Below, in pieces: positions 5,784 to 13,539 of a stretch of 32,258 nt of DNA. Origin of the DNA: a virus; the IMG/VR virus record IMGVR_UViG_3300019487_000072, positions 1-32,258 of that record. One strand, 5' to 3'. A program made the position numbers and the translations under genes. Below the pieces are notes generated by a model that saw only the letters and a list, made by a program, of their open reading frames with translations, was not told the origin of the DNA and made no database searches. Positions within the stretch are counted from its first letter, which is position 1. Every line of letters begins with the position of its first letter.

Positions 5784-6023
5784 GCTAATCTCAGCTAGGC
5801 CGTGGTCCCTAACCGCTACGCGGCCAGGGCTCCGGCGCGGGCGCCGCTCCCCGAGAACGGCGCAGGATGGGGCGTCCCTCTCCAGCGCGCCGGGGCTTTT
5901 TTCTTGCTACCATGCCGCCGCCCGGGCTCACGCCGACAATCCGTTCATTCCTTCTTCCTCTCCATTCCTCTTGAGCACTTGGCCTGACGTGGGTCCGGGC
6001 GATTCTCACGCGAGGAGACCTAC
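5784..6023. other. 240-bp intergenic region, structured, no convincing gene
   Basis: This divergent gap lies between the - strand lipoprotein gene and the + strand 6024 gene. Its first half contains nested GC-rich inverted repeats ending in a T run (5829-5902). The 13-mer CTTGCTACCATGC (5903-5915) follows immediately, then a pyrimidine-rich stretch (about 5940-5975). No ORF with plausible composition or RBS was found. A small RNA or regulatory leader is possible. Confidence 0.5.
5829..5902 (+). terminator. Terminator-like inverted repeat with T run
   Basis: GCTCCGGCGCG (5829-5839) pairs with CGCGCCGGGGC (5886-5896) over 11 bp with one G-U pair, followed directly by six T (5897-5902). The 46-base loop is longer than usual and GC-rich enough to fold further. 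It would stop + strand transcription from the ssb/ERF operon after that RNA has crossed the antisense of the 5310-5783 gene. The long loop lowers confidence. Confidence 0.45.
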
Positions 6024-6287
6024 GTGCGCCTAGCCCTGCTAACGACCACGCTCGCGCTCGCCGGCTGCGCCACCCTGGGCGAGATCTTCGGCTCCGATCC
6101 AGACAGCGCGGCGAGCGCGCTTCAGGGCGCGCAACAGACCATCCGCGAGGTCGGGGGCCTGTTCGGGGTGAGCGGGGAGATCATCGCCGGCGGCGTCTCC
6201 ACCATGCTGCTCGCCGCCTATGCCGTATGGAGCAAGGCGACCGAGAAGTCCCGCCACGCCAAGCATTCCCGGGCAGCCACCACTTGA
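6024..6287 (+). CDS. Small lipoprotein with C-terminal TM segment
   Basis: GTG 6024 follows GAGGAG with a six-base spacer. The 87-residue product opens with a textbook lipoprotein signal (MRLALLTTTLALAGC, lipobox LAGC, lipidated Cys15). A short acidic/Ala-rich region follows, then a hydrophobic segment at about 52-69 (GEIIAGGVSTMLLAAYAVW) and a basic tail (KATEKSRHAKHSR). An N-terminal lipid anchor plus a C-terminal TM is the layout of unimolecular spanins (such as phage T1 gp11), which fuse inner and outer membranes at lysis. The linker here, about 37 residues, is short for that job, so u-spanin is only a candidate. Confidence 0.65.
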   Translation: MRLALLTTTLALAGCATLGEIFGSDPDSAASALQGAQQTIREVGGLFGVSGEIIAGGVSTMLLAAYAVWSKATEKSRHAKHSRAATT

Positions 6288-6313
6288 CGGACGCCACCAC
6301 CCTGCGCTACACT
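6284..6313 (+). promoter_or_regulatory. Candidate promoter giving a leaderless transcript
   Basis: TTGACG (6284-6289) and TACACT (6308-6313) lie 18 bp apart. The expected start of transcription, 6-9 bases after the -10, falls at about 6319-6322, on or next to the ATG at 6322. The -35 overlaps the stop codon of the preceding gene. The match is moderate (five of six and four of six). Confidence 0.35.
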
Positions 6314-6321
6314 ATGCTGGC

Positions 6322-6486
6322 ATGAGCCCAGCAAGGCGCAAGAAGCAGGAGGTCGTGGCGTGGCACATCCGCGTGCCCGTCACGCTCGACGCCGCCATCC
6401 GCAAGGCCGCCGCCGAGGGCAACCGGCCGCTCATCCGCGAGGTCATCTCCCGGCTGGAGGTGAGCTTCGCCAAGAACGGCGCCTAG
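6322..6486 (+). CDS. Arc/MetJ-type ribbon-helix-helix protein, 54 aa
   Basis: The short protein has a basic N-terminus (SPARRKKQE), one beta strand (VVAWHIRVPV), then two helices (TLDAAIRKAAAEGN, PLIREVISRLEVSFAKNG). This is the ribbon-helix-helix order of Arc-like repressors, which dimerise and insert the strand into the DNA major groove. It is probably a DNA-binding regulator. No Shine-Dalgarno sequence is visible before ATG 6322, but a promoter-like sequence sits so close that a leaderless mRNA is likely. Its TAG stop shares the palindrome CTAG (6483-6486) with the stop of the convergent - strand gene. It is the last gene of the + strand arm, so it may set the early/late switch (inference). 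Confidence 0.65.
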   Translation: MSPARRKKQEVVAWHIRVPVTLDAAIRKAAAEGNRPLIREVISRLEVSFAKNGA

Positions 6487-6800
6487 CGCGACTTCACAAG
6501 CGCGTCGATCATCACCCCGAGCTTCGCCGTCGTCGTCACCAGCTCGCGCACCTGAAGCGCAAGCTCAGAGATCTGCGTGGCGTTGCGGCTCGCCAGCGAT
6601 GCCACGATCGGGAAGTCCACCACCCGGACACTGAGCGACTGCACCGTGTCGGCATTGCTCGCAATCAGCGTCTCGATCCGCATCAGCCGCGAGTCGGTGG
6701 ACGAGCCGTACTCGAAGCTGCGCACGACATAGGCCCCTGTCGCCGTCAGCAGAAATACGATCAGCCCCGTCCACGTCGCCAGCGCCTTCTCGGCAGCCAT
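6483..6800 (-). CDS. TM plus coiled-coil protein, last gene of late operon
   Basis: ATG 6800 follows an AGGGGGA-type RBS. The 105-residue product has a single TM segment at about 9-27 (TWTGLIVFLLTATGAYVV) followed by a long helical region with heptad-like hydrophobic spacing (SRLMRIETLIASNADTVQSLSVRVVDF, ATQISELALQVRELVTTTAKLGVMIDALV). Small N-TM/coiled-coil proteins at the end of late operons are often holin-like, XhlA-like or inner-membrane spanin subunits. No endolysin is next to it, so the lysis role is a guess. Longer upstream reading in this frame lies inside the neighbouring large gene and is a shadow. Confidence 0.65.
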   Translation of the reverse strand: MAAEKALATWTGLIVFLLTATGAYVVRSFEYGSSTDSRLMRIETLIASNADTVQSLSVRVVDFPIVASLASRNATQISELALQVRELVTTTAKLGVMIDALVKSR

Positions 6801-6826
6801 GACTGTTTCCCCCTTGGCTTTCGCCG

Positions 6827-9800
6827 CTATCTCTCTTGAGCCTGCTCCATCGCCTGCTGCGAGCGACGATGCGCTCGCCGTGAGGCGGAGAAGAAGCTGT
6901 ATTCCTTGACCTCGTCCATCCCGAGCACCTGCTTCGCCTGAATCCCGGACGCCGTGTTCACCTTCTCGGGCCGGACGTAGTAGTACCAGCGACCGTCCCC
7001 AAGATCCGCGAGCGCGATGACCCCCTCGCTCCACCAGCGGTCGAACAGCTTCTCGACCGGACTCGGGCGATCGAGCGCCTTGAGCGGCAACCCTCCCACC
7101 GAGACGATGAAGTTTCGCAGCGCCGATCGCTCGTCCTCCGGCAGATCCAGTTCGGCGAGATAGGCATTGATCGGTCGCGTGATGGTGGCAGGCACGAGCA
7201 GGCCGAGCACGGGCGCGACGCGCTCGAAGCCGTCGGTCGGCAGGTAGCTGTAACTGCGCCTCGCCACCAGCTGCGCCCCGGTCCCGGTCGGGATGTTCTT
7301 CTGGAGCAAGCTCCACCACAGCGGGGTCCGCGGCCCGGTGGACTTCACGAGCGAGATGAAATACATGAGCGAGGTGATGTCCGGGTTCATCTGGCCGCCA
7401 TCCAGCGCCACGACCCTGCCCGTCTTGGTCCGACCGACCGGGAGTGCGACCTGCTGCATGATCCAGCGCACGAAGTCGGGGGCATGGCGGTAGTTGCTCG
7501 CCACGCGGCGATCCAGGTCCTCCTTGCTCACCCCCGTCACCGGGAGCAGGGCGCGCTGGGCGAGGTTGAGCACGCCCATCCAATGGGCTGCTTGCATGGC
7601 GACGTGCGCCAGCCCGCGCGTCACCAGCGCAGCCTGCGCCTTCCTGGTGTGGCGCAGCCGCGGGTCCCGGATGATCCGGTCCATCGGCGTCGGGATCTTC
7701 ACCCCGAGGATGCTCGGGCGCGGCAGGAGCCCCTTGGTCAGCAGGGCTTGCGCGACCTTCGCCCGCCAGCGCACCCAGTTCAGGAACATCGCCGACTTCT
7801 GGATCTTCCTGGGCAAGAGCGAGTAATCCAGCACGCCGCGCACGAAGTCGAACGCATCGCGCCGGGGCATCGGCCCGCTGTCTTCGATCCCCCTCAGCTT
7901 GGCGACCCTGAACATGGCGAGCGCGGCCGCTTCATCGACCCAGGCGCGTCGCGCCGTGCTCACTCTCCGGAGCAACGGCACCCTGCGCCACCATTCCGGC
8001 ACGCGCTGGATCACGGCCGCCGCCTGCAACATGCGCGGGCGCTCCCCGCCCTCGATCCGCTCGCGGATCCTCCGAGCCAGCCCGGCGCTCGCCGAGTGCT
8101 CACGCACCGTGACGTCGCTCGCGCCTCCGAACGACGCCTCCGACTCCATCGCCAGGAACTCGGCGTCCGTGGCATCCCGGGGCCGGCGAGTCGCCATCGT
8201 CTTCGCCGCGCGGATGGTCTCCCTCGCCGCCCTCACCCAGCCCACGCCGGCCTGTGCCATCTTGTACCAGTTGCCGACCCAGTCGAGCATGATCTGCGCC
8301 AGATTGAACTCGACGTTCATCGACTTCGCGGTGCTGGTGATCGTGCTGACCAGTTGCTCGAAGTCCCCGAGCGTCGGCATGGACTGGCGCACCTGCGACT
8401 CGGCGAACGGGTGCAGATAGTAGCCCTCGTACCTGCCCCACTCGCTGCCCACGAGCCGTCTGCCGCCGTTCGCGCGCACGGAGGCGCGCAGGCTCTCGCG
8501 CAACCAGATCATCGCGGAGATCTTGCCGGCGATGTCGAGCGCCGTCCCGGGCGGGGCCTTCTTGGCCGCAGCGCGCAACTTCACGATCTCAGCATCGAGA
8601 TCGCGCGCCTCCTTCAACGCCTGCTGCTGCTCCTTCGACTGCGGGCGCTCCTTCAAGAGCAGGCCCTCGCGCTCGAGGCGCTCCATCCGCGCCATCCTGC
8701 GCACCGCGCGCAACTCTTCGCCCATCACCTCGCGCATGGACTCGAGCGATGTGTCGAGCACGCGCTTGGCAAGCGCCTCCTCCGGGGTGTCCTCACGCCC
8801 GCTCAGGTGCCGGCGCAACAGCTCGCTCGACAGCGGCGACTCCACGCCACCGCGCCTTCTCACCGCGCCGAGGACGCCGCGACCGGCGAGCTCGAGCCCG
8901 CGCGCCTTCTTCGCGCGCGCCGTCTCCTCGGCAATGGCGGTGATGATCGGCATCCACTGCCCGCGCTGCTCGTGGAACAGCCTGCCGCCGACCAGTTCGT
9001 AGCCCGGCCCCGGCGTCGGCTCGCCGCGCATCTGGATGACATCCGGCTCGTCCGCGGCCGCCCCGATCCTTCTCCAGCGTGCGGTCGGGAGAAGTCCGAC
9101 CGACCACAACGCACGACCGATCGCAAGATTGACGGCCCCCTCTTCGCGCATGACCGCCACCACTTCGTCGAACGTGGCGGGGAGCAGTTTGCCGCGGAAG
9201 ATCGACGAGGCGCGCCCATCGGTCTGGTTCTCTATCCAGCCGACAGCCGCGATCTGCCGGCGAAGTTTGGCGTCCTTGCCGGCCACGCGGTCGAGCACGC
9301 GGTCGGTCGCCGCCTTGGCGGCGTTCCATCGCTCAACCAGCGGGAGCAGCTTGGCGTCGAGATCAATCTCGATCTGCTTCAAGACGCCAGACCGATCCTG
9401 CGGCTGGCGCAGGGCCGAGCGAATGTCGGCAATCAGCCCATCCATCACCGCCCTGGCACTCTCGTAGTCCGAAAGTGGCCGCGCAGGAGCGCCCACCGGC
9501 CCAACGGGCGCTCCCACCGGCCGCGCAGGAGCGGCTCCGGCCGGCTTCCCGGGGATTGACGGAATCCCGGTGGTTGCTCCGGCCTCTCTGGTCACGACCG
9601 TCCCCGGCTTCCCAGGCGCCCAGGTGACCACGGCCCTTCTTGGCGTTCCAGGTGCCCAGGTGACCACGGCGGCTCGCGGCGGCGCCTCGCCAGGGCCGGT
9701 CTCCGGCAGCTCCGCGCGCTCACGCGCCAGCTCCTTCCCCCTGGCCTCGCGGAACGGCTGGCGCGCCTCCTCGCGGGCCTCCCACTTCGTCCTGATCCTC

Positions 9801-11194
9801 GGCTGCGCCTCCACAGGACGCCCGGCTCTCATGCGCTGTGGGGGCGCGCCGACGTGCATGGCTGCCGCCGTACCGACCGTGGCGGCCGTCTTGGCAAGAT
9901 GCTCCGCCAGCGACCTCCACAGCGACTTGTCACGGTCCCTGCCCACGTCGCCGGTGATGATCTTGTGCGCCAGTCCCGCACCCTCGAACGTCGAGAGCGC
10001 GCCCGTGGTGCTGGCAAGATGCGGGCTCTTGGGGAAGGCGCGCGCCATCCGCGCCCCGGCTACCGAGGCGCCGCCCATCAGCGCAGCCTCGCCTAGAAAC
10101 TCGCCTAGGGACGGCTCGGCGCGTGCGCCAGTCGCCAGTCCGAGCGCCTGCGTGGCCGCGTTGTAGGCCGCCCCACCGGCCACCCCGCGCACCAGACTGG
10201 ACAATGTCCCGACTCCACGAGCCGCCGGGGCAAGGAACGTCGTCCCAAGCCTTGCTCCTTCGCCGACGCCGGCAATCCCGCGCCGCGCGATCGAGTCGGG
10301 GACCGCCTTCTCCTGGGCCGCCACGCCCTCTCGGTGCAGATCGTTCCAGAACGCCGCAGCCATCTCCTCCTCGGTCCACGGCGGTCGTGTGATGCCGGGC
10401 GGGCCATGCGTCACCTCCGTCCCGTAGCGGCCCAGCTGAACGTCCCTTGCCGTCTGCTCAAGCGGCCCGATTGACGTGAACGGCTTGCGCTCAAGCGGGG
10501 TGACGTGGTCCTGTTCCGGGCGCGGCAGGATCTTGATTGGCAGGTAGTCCTTACGCGCCGGCTCCGCGGACGCGGCCTGTCCGGCCTCTGCATCCTGCTG
10601 CTCGCGGAACTGGACGATGCGGCGGGCGACGTCGTTCCAGTCCGGGTTCTCGCCGTACAGACGCGACGCCATGGCGATCTGGCGTGCCCTCTCGTCCTTG
10701 TATGCCTGCCACTTCTTCGCCATCTCCGGGTCACGAGCGGCGGCTTCGTCGAACTCCTTGACCCCTGGAGTACGGCCGACGAACGGCACGTTCGAGAAGA
10801 TGTACGGCAGGCTCTGGCCGCCGCGCGTATCGCCAGCAACCCGCGCTGCGGCAGAGACGCGGCCAGGCGGCGACACGGTCGCGGACTCGAAGATCATCTC
10901 CCCGATCCGGCCCGTTCTGCCGCCAGGGCCGAACCTCTCGGGTGAAGGTCCCGCTTGCGGCGCGGCAGCCGTGGCCGGCGCTGCCGGTTCGGCCACAACG
11001 GTCCGCCCCGCCCTGATCCGTTGCGAGAGGGATTGAGTGCCACGCCCAGCTCTGATCCGCTGCGAGAGGGGCTGGGTGCCACGCCCCGCCCTGATCCGCT
11101 GTGAGAGGGACGACTGTTCAGGCGCGGCGCCCGCCTGCCAGGCCCGCCGTGCCCTGATCCGCTGCGAGAGAGTCTCGTCAGCGATCAGCGCCAC
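6827..11194 (-). CDS. Very large putative internal virion/ejection protein, 1455 aa
   Basis: GTG 11194 has GGGAGG six bases upstream and overlaps the previous gene by 17 bp. The protein opens with four LSQRIRA repeats (residues 9-64), then a Pro/Ala-rich region, a helical and Gly-rich hydrophobic stretch at about 310-390 (GTTFLAPAARGVGTLSSL, AALMGGASVAGARM), a Pro/Gly repeat zone near 510-560 (VVTWAPG repeats), then about 900 residues of mainly charged helices with some hydrophobic helices near the C-terminus (LAHVAMQAAHWMGVLNLAQ, LVKSTGPRTPLWWSLL). Size, helical nature and position downstream of the tail genes match large podoviral internal/ejection proteins. No lytic transglycosylase or polymerase motif was seen. 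Its family is not recognised with certainty. Confidence 0.6.
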   Translation of the reverse strand: MALIADETLSQRIRARRAWQAGAAPEQSSLSQRIRAGRGTQPLSQRIRAGRGTQSLSQRIRAGRTVVAEPAAPATAAAPQAGPSPERFGPGGRTGRIGEMIFESATVSPPGRVSAAARVAGDTRGGQSLPYIFSNVPFVGRTPGVKEFDEAAARDPEMAKKWQAYKDERARQIAMASRLYGENPDWNDVARRIVQFREQQDAEAGQAASAEPARKDYLPIKILPRPEQDHVTPLERKPFTSIGPLEQTARDVQLGRYGTEVTHGPPGITRPPWTEEEMAAAFWNDLHREGVAAQEKAVPDSIARRGIAGVGEGARLGTTFLAPAARGVGTLSSLVRGVAGGAAYNAATQALGLATGARAEPSLGEFLGEAALMGGASVAGARMARAFPKSPHLASTTGALSTFEGAGLAHKIITGDVGRDRDKSLWRSLAEHLAKTAATVGTAAAMHVGAPPQRMRAGRPVEAQPRIRTKWEAREEARQPFREARGKELARERAELPETGPGEAPPRAAVVTWAPGTPRRAVVTWAPGKPGTVVTREAGATTGIPSIPGKPAGAAPARPVGAPVGPVGAPARPLSDYESARAVMDGLIADIRSALRQPQDRSGVLKQIEIDLDAKLLPLVERWNAAKAATDRVLDRVAGKDAKLRRQIAAVGWIENQTDGRASSIFRGKLLPATFDEVVAVMREEGAVNLAIGRALWSVGLLPTARWRRIGAAADEPDVIQMRGEPTPGPGYELVGGRLFHEQRGQWMPIITAIAEETARAKKARGLELAGRGVLGAVRRRGGVESPLSSELLRRHLSGREDTPEEALAKRVLDTSLESMREVMGEELRAVRRMARMERLEREGLLLKERPQSKEQQQALKEARDLDAEIVKLRAAAKKAPPGTALDIAGKISAMIWLRESLRASVRANGGRRLVGSEWGRYEGYYLHPFAESQVRQSMPTLGDFEQLVSTITSTAKSMNVEFNLAQIMLDWVGNWYKMAQAGVGWVRAARETIRAAKTMATRRPRDATDAEFLAMESEASFGGASDVTVREHSASAGLARRIRERIEGGERPRMLQAAAVIQRVPEWWRRVPLLRRVSTARRAWVDEAAALAMFRVAKLRGIEDSGPMPRRDAFDFVRGVLDYSLLPRKIQKSAMFLNWVRWRAKVAQALLTKGLLPRPSILGVKIPTPMDRIIRDPRLRHTRKAQAALVTRGLAHVAMQAAHWMGVLNLAQRALLPVTGVSKEDLDRRVASNYRHAPDFVRWIMQQVALPVGRTKTGRVVALDGGQMNPDITSLMYFISLVKSTGPRTPLWWSLLQKNIPTGTGAQLVARRSYSYLPTDGFERVAPVLGLLVPATITRPINAYLAELDLPEDERSALRNFIVSVGGLPLKALDRPSPVEKLFDRWWSEGVIALADLGDGRWYYYVRPEKVNTASGIQAKQVLGMDEVKEYSFFSASRRAHRRSQQAMEQAQER
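11013..11175 (-). repeat. Four direct repeats encoding LSQRIRAGR
   Basis: On the + strand, CTGATCCG(C/T)TG(C/T)GAGAG occurs starting at 11013, 11052, 11091 and 11154. The first three are spaced 39 bp (13 codons), the fourth 63 bp. In the protein they are residues 9-16, 30-38, 43-51 and 56-64 of the 1455-residue protein. Both the DNA and the peptide are conserved, so the duplication looks recent. Confidence 0.85.
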
Positions 11195-12191
11195 CAGACG
11201 CCTCCCAGGCCGCGATCATCTCATCCTTGTCGCTCTCGCTCAGCGTGTCCTCCGTGAGACCATTCTCCGCCATCCAGTCGGCATAGAACTGGTCCTCACG
11301 GGTGACGATGCTGGCAGCAGCGCGGCGCTGCAACTCGGTGTATGCCTCGTAAGCCGGGCGCTTGTCGTCCAGGATCCTGTTCATCTCCTTCTCGCGCGCG
11401 TCGATCAACTTGAGCAGTCTCTCGGCGATCACGGTGCGCTCGGACTCGTTTGCCGTTGCAAGCGCCTCGAACCAGCCGGCACCCTCCTCGTCGCCGGCCC
11501 TGCGCTGCTGATCCGCAAGACCCCGGTAGTTGATCTCCACCTGCCCGGGCTTGAGGGCCAACTCGACGTTCCGGCGGTGCGACGCCAGAGTCGTCAGGCG
11601 CTCCGTGGCCCTCTGGTAGTCGTCGTTGCCCTGCTCCAGCCGCTCCTCTCGCCGTGCTTCATCCACCCGTCCGGCTCGCGCCCCGACTTCGGCCTCCCTC
11701 GCGCCGACCTCGCGCGCCCTAAGTCCGAGCAGGCTCTCCTCGCGCGCCTCCGCCGCGCGGCCCTCGCGCGCAGCGCGGGCCTCTCCGATCAAGCTCGTCG
11801 CCGCCCGCGGCGTCAACTGGCCCTCCGGCCTCCCGAAGATGTTGAACGTCCTGCCGAAGTTCTCGATCGCCGTCGCCGGCCGGTACTGCGCAACCTCCTG
11901 CCCGATTGCCGACTCCCACGGCTGACGACCCACTCCACCGGGCATCCCGCCGTGCGGCGGCACCGCGAACGACTGCCCCTCGGGATTGGCCTGCATCTGC
12001 GCCAATCGCTCGGCGTAGACCGCCTCGTTCGCCTGCTCCTCCGAGCGACGGCGCCGCTCACCAAGCGCCTGCACCATCGTCCCCAGGCCGAGCATGAGTT
12101 CGGCCACGTTGTTGTTGCGCATCTGCTGATGCCGGAAGCGACGCTCGGCGGAGGAGTAATACCCAGCCGTACCCGGTGAGAATCCGCCCAT
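11178..12191 (-). CDS. Coiled-coil virion-type protein, 337 aa
   Basis: ATG 12191 follows GGAGG with a five-base spacer. The N-terminal ~25 residues are Gly/aromatic (GGFSPGTAGYYSSAERRF). The body is dominated by charged Arg/Glu/Ala helices, with a very regular coiled-coil stretch at about 130-200 (AREGRAAEAREESLLGLRAREVGAREAEVGARAGRVDEARR written here in part as AREVGAREAEVGARAGR). The C-terminus is acidic (DTLSESDKDEMIAAWE). It lies between a 237-residue helical protein and the 1455-residue protein; the three together resemble a set of podoviral internal virion proteins. No sequence family is recognised, so this role is drawn from order, size and helicity. Confidence 0.6.
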   Translation of the reverse strand: MGGFSPGTAGYYSSAERRFRHQQMRNNNVAELMLGLGTMVQALGERRRRSEEQANEAVYAERLAQMQANPEGQSFAVPPHGGMPGGVGRQPWESAIGQEVAQYRPATAIENFGRTFNIFGRPEGQLTPRAATSLIGEARAAREGRAAEAREESLLGLRAREVGAREAEVGARAGRVDEARREERLEQGNDDYQRATERLTTLASHRRNVELALKPGQVEINYRGLADQQRRAGDEEGAGWFEALATANESERTVIAERLLKLIDAREKEMNRILDDKRPAYEAYTELQRRAAASIVTREDQFYADWMAENGLTEDTLSESDKDEMIAAWEASGGADR

Positions 12192-12203
12192 CGTGACCTC
12201 CGA

Positions 12204-12917
12204 TCAGCTGAGCGCGCCGATGGCTGACGCAGCTAGGTTGAAAGACGGACCGATCAGGTTACTAGGACCCACCGGCCCAGTAGACGTCCGCGTGACGCCC
12301 GCGGACTGCAACATGGCGGGAGCCAGCAATGCCTGGTAGCGTTGACTGAGCGAGTTCAGGTAGTTCCTGGACGCCTCGGCTCGCGCGGACTGCGCCTGAA
12401 GCACCGACTCTCGCGCGGCGGAGCCAAGCACTCCGGCCCGCGCCTGTCCCTCGAGCTGCAACTGCTCGGCCTGGAACGGCGAGATCGTGCCGCCGCCGCC
12501 ATAGCCGGCGCGCGCGAGCGCCTGCTCTCTCCGCCTGCGCGTGTCAGAGAACTGCGCCTCGGCCACGTCGCTGCTTGCCGCATAGAGATCGCCGGCCCAA
12601 TCCCTCCCGGCATCTCGCCGCTGCTGCTCGAGCACTGGCGCCATGTCCCCGGCGTATTGTAACGACGGGGCGAAGGCATACCTGGATGCAGACTGCCAGC
12701 CCATGAACGCTTCCGGCAGGCCATACAGACCGGACCCGATTTGATCCGACAGGTTCCTGCGGACGAACGGACCCCAGCGCGTCTCCGGGGGTACCGGGGC
12801 TCCGAAATAATCCGACGGCCGGAAGTCGGTGAAAGGACCTGTCACCGGCGCATTGCCGGTCGGTGGCGCCACGCGCATGGACGGCTGCATTGTGGCGATC
12901 TCTCGATGACTTGCCAT
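12204..12917 (-). CDS. Helical virion-type protein, 237 aa
   Basis: ATG 12917 follows AGGGG with a six-base spacer. The first ~55 residues are Pro-rich and probably extended. The middle is helical, Gln/Ala/Arg-rich (QRRDAGRDWAGDLYAASS, DTRRRREQALARAGY, FQAEQLQLEGQARAG, SARAEASRNYLNSLSQRYQALL). The C-terminus is Gly/Pro/Ser-rich and weakly hydrophobic (NLIGPSFNLAASAIGALS). This composition is typical of small podoviral internal/ejection proteins (T7 gp14-like in character, not in detectable sequence). A short palindrome CCCCTTAGGGG (12924-12934) lies just upstream and includes the previous stop codon. Confidence 0.55.
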   Translation of the reverse strand: MASHREIATMQPSMRVAPPTGNAPVTGPFTDFRPSDYFGAPVPPETRWGPFVRRNLSDQIGSGLYGLPEAFMGWQSASRYAFAPSLQYAGDMAPVLEQQRRDAGRDWAGDLYAASSDVAEAQFSDTRRRREQALARAGYGGGGTISPFQAEQLQLEGQARAGVLGSAARESVLQAQSARAEASRNYLNSLSQRYQALLAPAMLQSAGVTRTSTGPVGPSNLIGPSFNLAASAIGALS

Positions 12918-12927
12918 CTCGTTCCCC

Positions 12928-13539
12928 TTAGGGGAGTTCCGTTTCCTGCACGGTCCCGGCCGTGACCACCCCTAGCTGCTTCGTGGATACGCCTGTTGCG
13001 GCGCGATAGGCCACGTTCCCGGCGCTTGGAATCGTCCGGCTGGAGTAGCACGCGAGCACGGCAACGACCTCCTGCACCTGCGCATCGTCATCCACCTGGA
13101 AGACGGTGCGGTTGTCGTCCCAAGCATACAAGAGCACCCTCCCGCTGCGCTGCTGCTGCCCGTTCGATACCGTGATGGAGCGCGTCTTGAGCGCGAAGAA
13201 GACTTCGACCGCCCGATCAAGCGCATAGCCCTTGCCGTGCCGGTAGATCGCCAGGCCGTCCGTGGTCCCCAGGCCCTCGGCACTCGCGTCCGCCGCAGTC
13301 AGGACGTTGAACTTCGTGGACCCGGTGCGCGAGTCGATCAGGAACAGATTGGCGTCCTTGCCGAATGCCGCCCTCTCGCGCGTCTCCTTGAGAAGCGCCG
13401 TCACGGCGTCCTTGACCGAACTCAACTGGCGCTGGAGTTCGTCCACGAGCAAGCTCTGCGGACCCGTCGTAGGCAGCGCACCGTTCTGCCCCACCCGTTG
13501 CAGGCGCGACGCCAGTACATCCAGGATCTCGACGTTCAT
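12928..13539 (-). CDS. Putative virion protein downstream of giant nozzle protein, 203 aa
   Basis: The start is placed at ATG 13539, which overlaps the giant gene's TGA as ATGA; an upstream in-frame start at 13602 lies inside that gene. Residues 1-60 are helical (NVEILDVLASRLQRVGQ, DELQRQLSSVKDAVTALLKETRERA). Residues 60-203 look like a beta-rich domain (NLFLIDSRTGSTKFNVLTAADA, GRVLLYAWDDNRTVFQVDDDAQVQEVVAVLACY). A helix-plus-beta layout next to the tail nozzle gene would suit a tail needle, fibre adaptor or internal protein. No family recognised; the role is inferred from position. Confidence 0.55.
   Translation of the reverse strand: MNVEILDVLASRLQRVGQNGALPTTGPQSLLVDELQRQLSSVKDAVTALLKETRERAAFGKDANLFLIDSRTGSTKFNVLTAADASAEGLGTTDGLAIYRHGKGYALDRAVEVFFALKTRSITVSNGQQQRSGRVLLYAWDDNRTVFQVDDDAQVQEVVAVLACYSSRTIPSAGNVAYRAATGVSTKQLGVVTAGTVQETELP

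Noticed and set aside
5421-5798. 125-aa + strand ORF
   Set aside because: His/Pro/Arg-rich, no RBS, antisense to the 5310-5783 gene which has a signal-like start and beta-rich domain.
7484-9559. 691-aa ORF on the + strand
   Set aside because: Lies fully antisense to the 1455-residue gene; its product is His/Arg/Pro-rich and low in normal domains, as expected for a shadow frame in GC-rich DNA, with no RBS.
9592-9680. GGTGCCCAGGTGACCACGGC-type repeats in the 1455-aa gene as a regulatory site
   Set aside because: They encode VVTWAPG-type low-complexity peptide repeats in frame; no separate signal needed.
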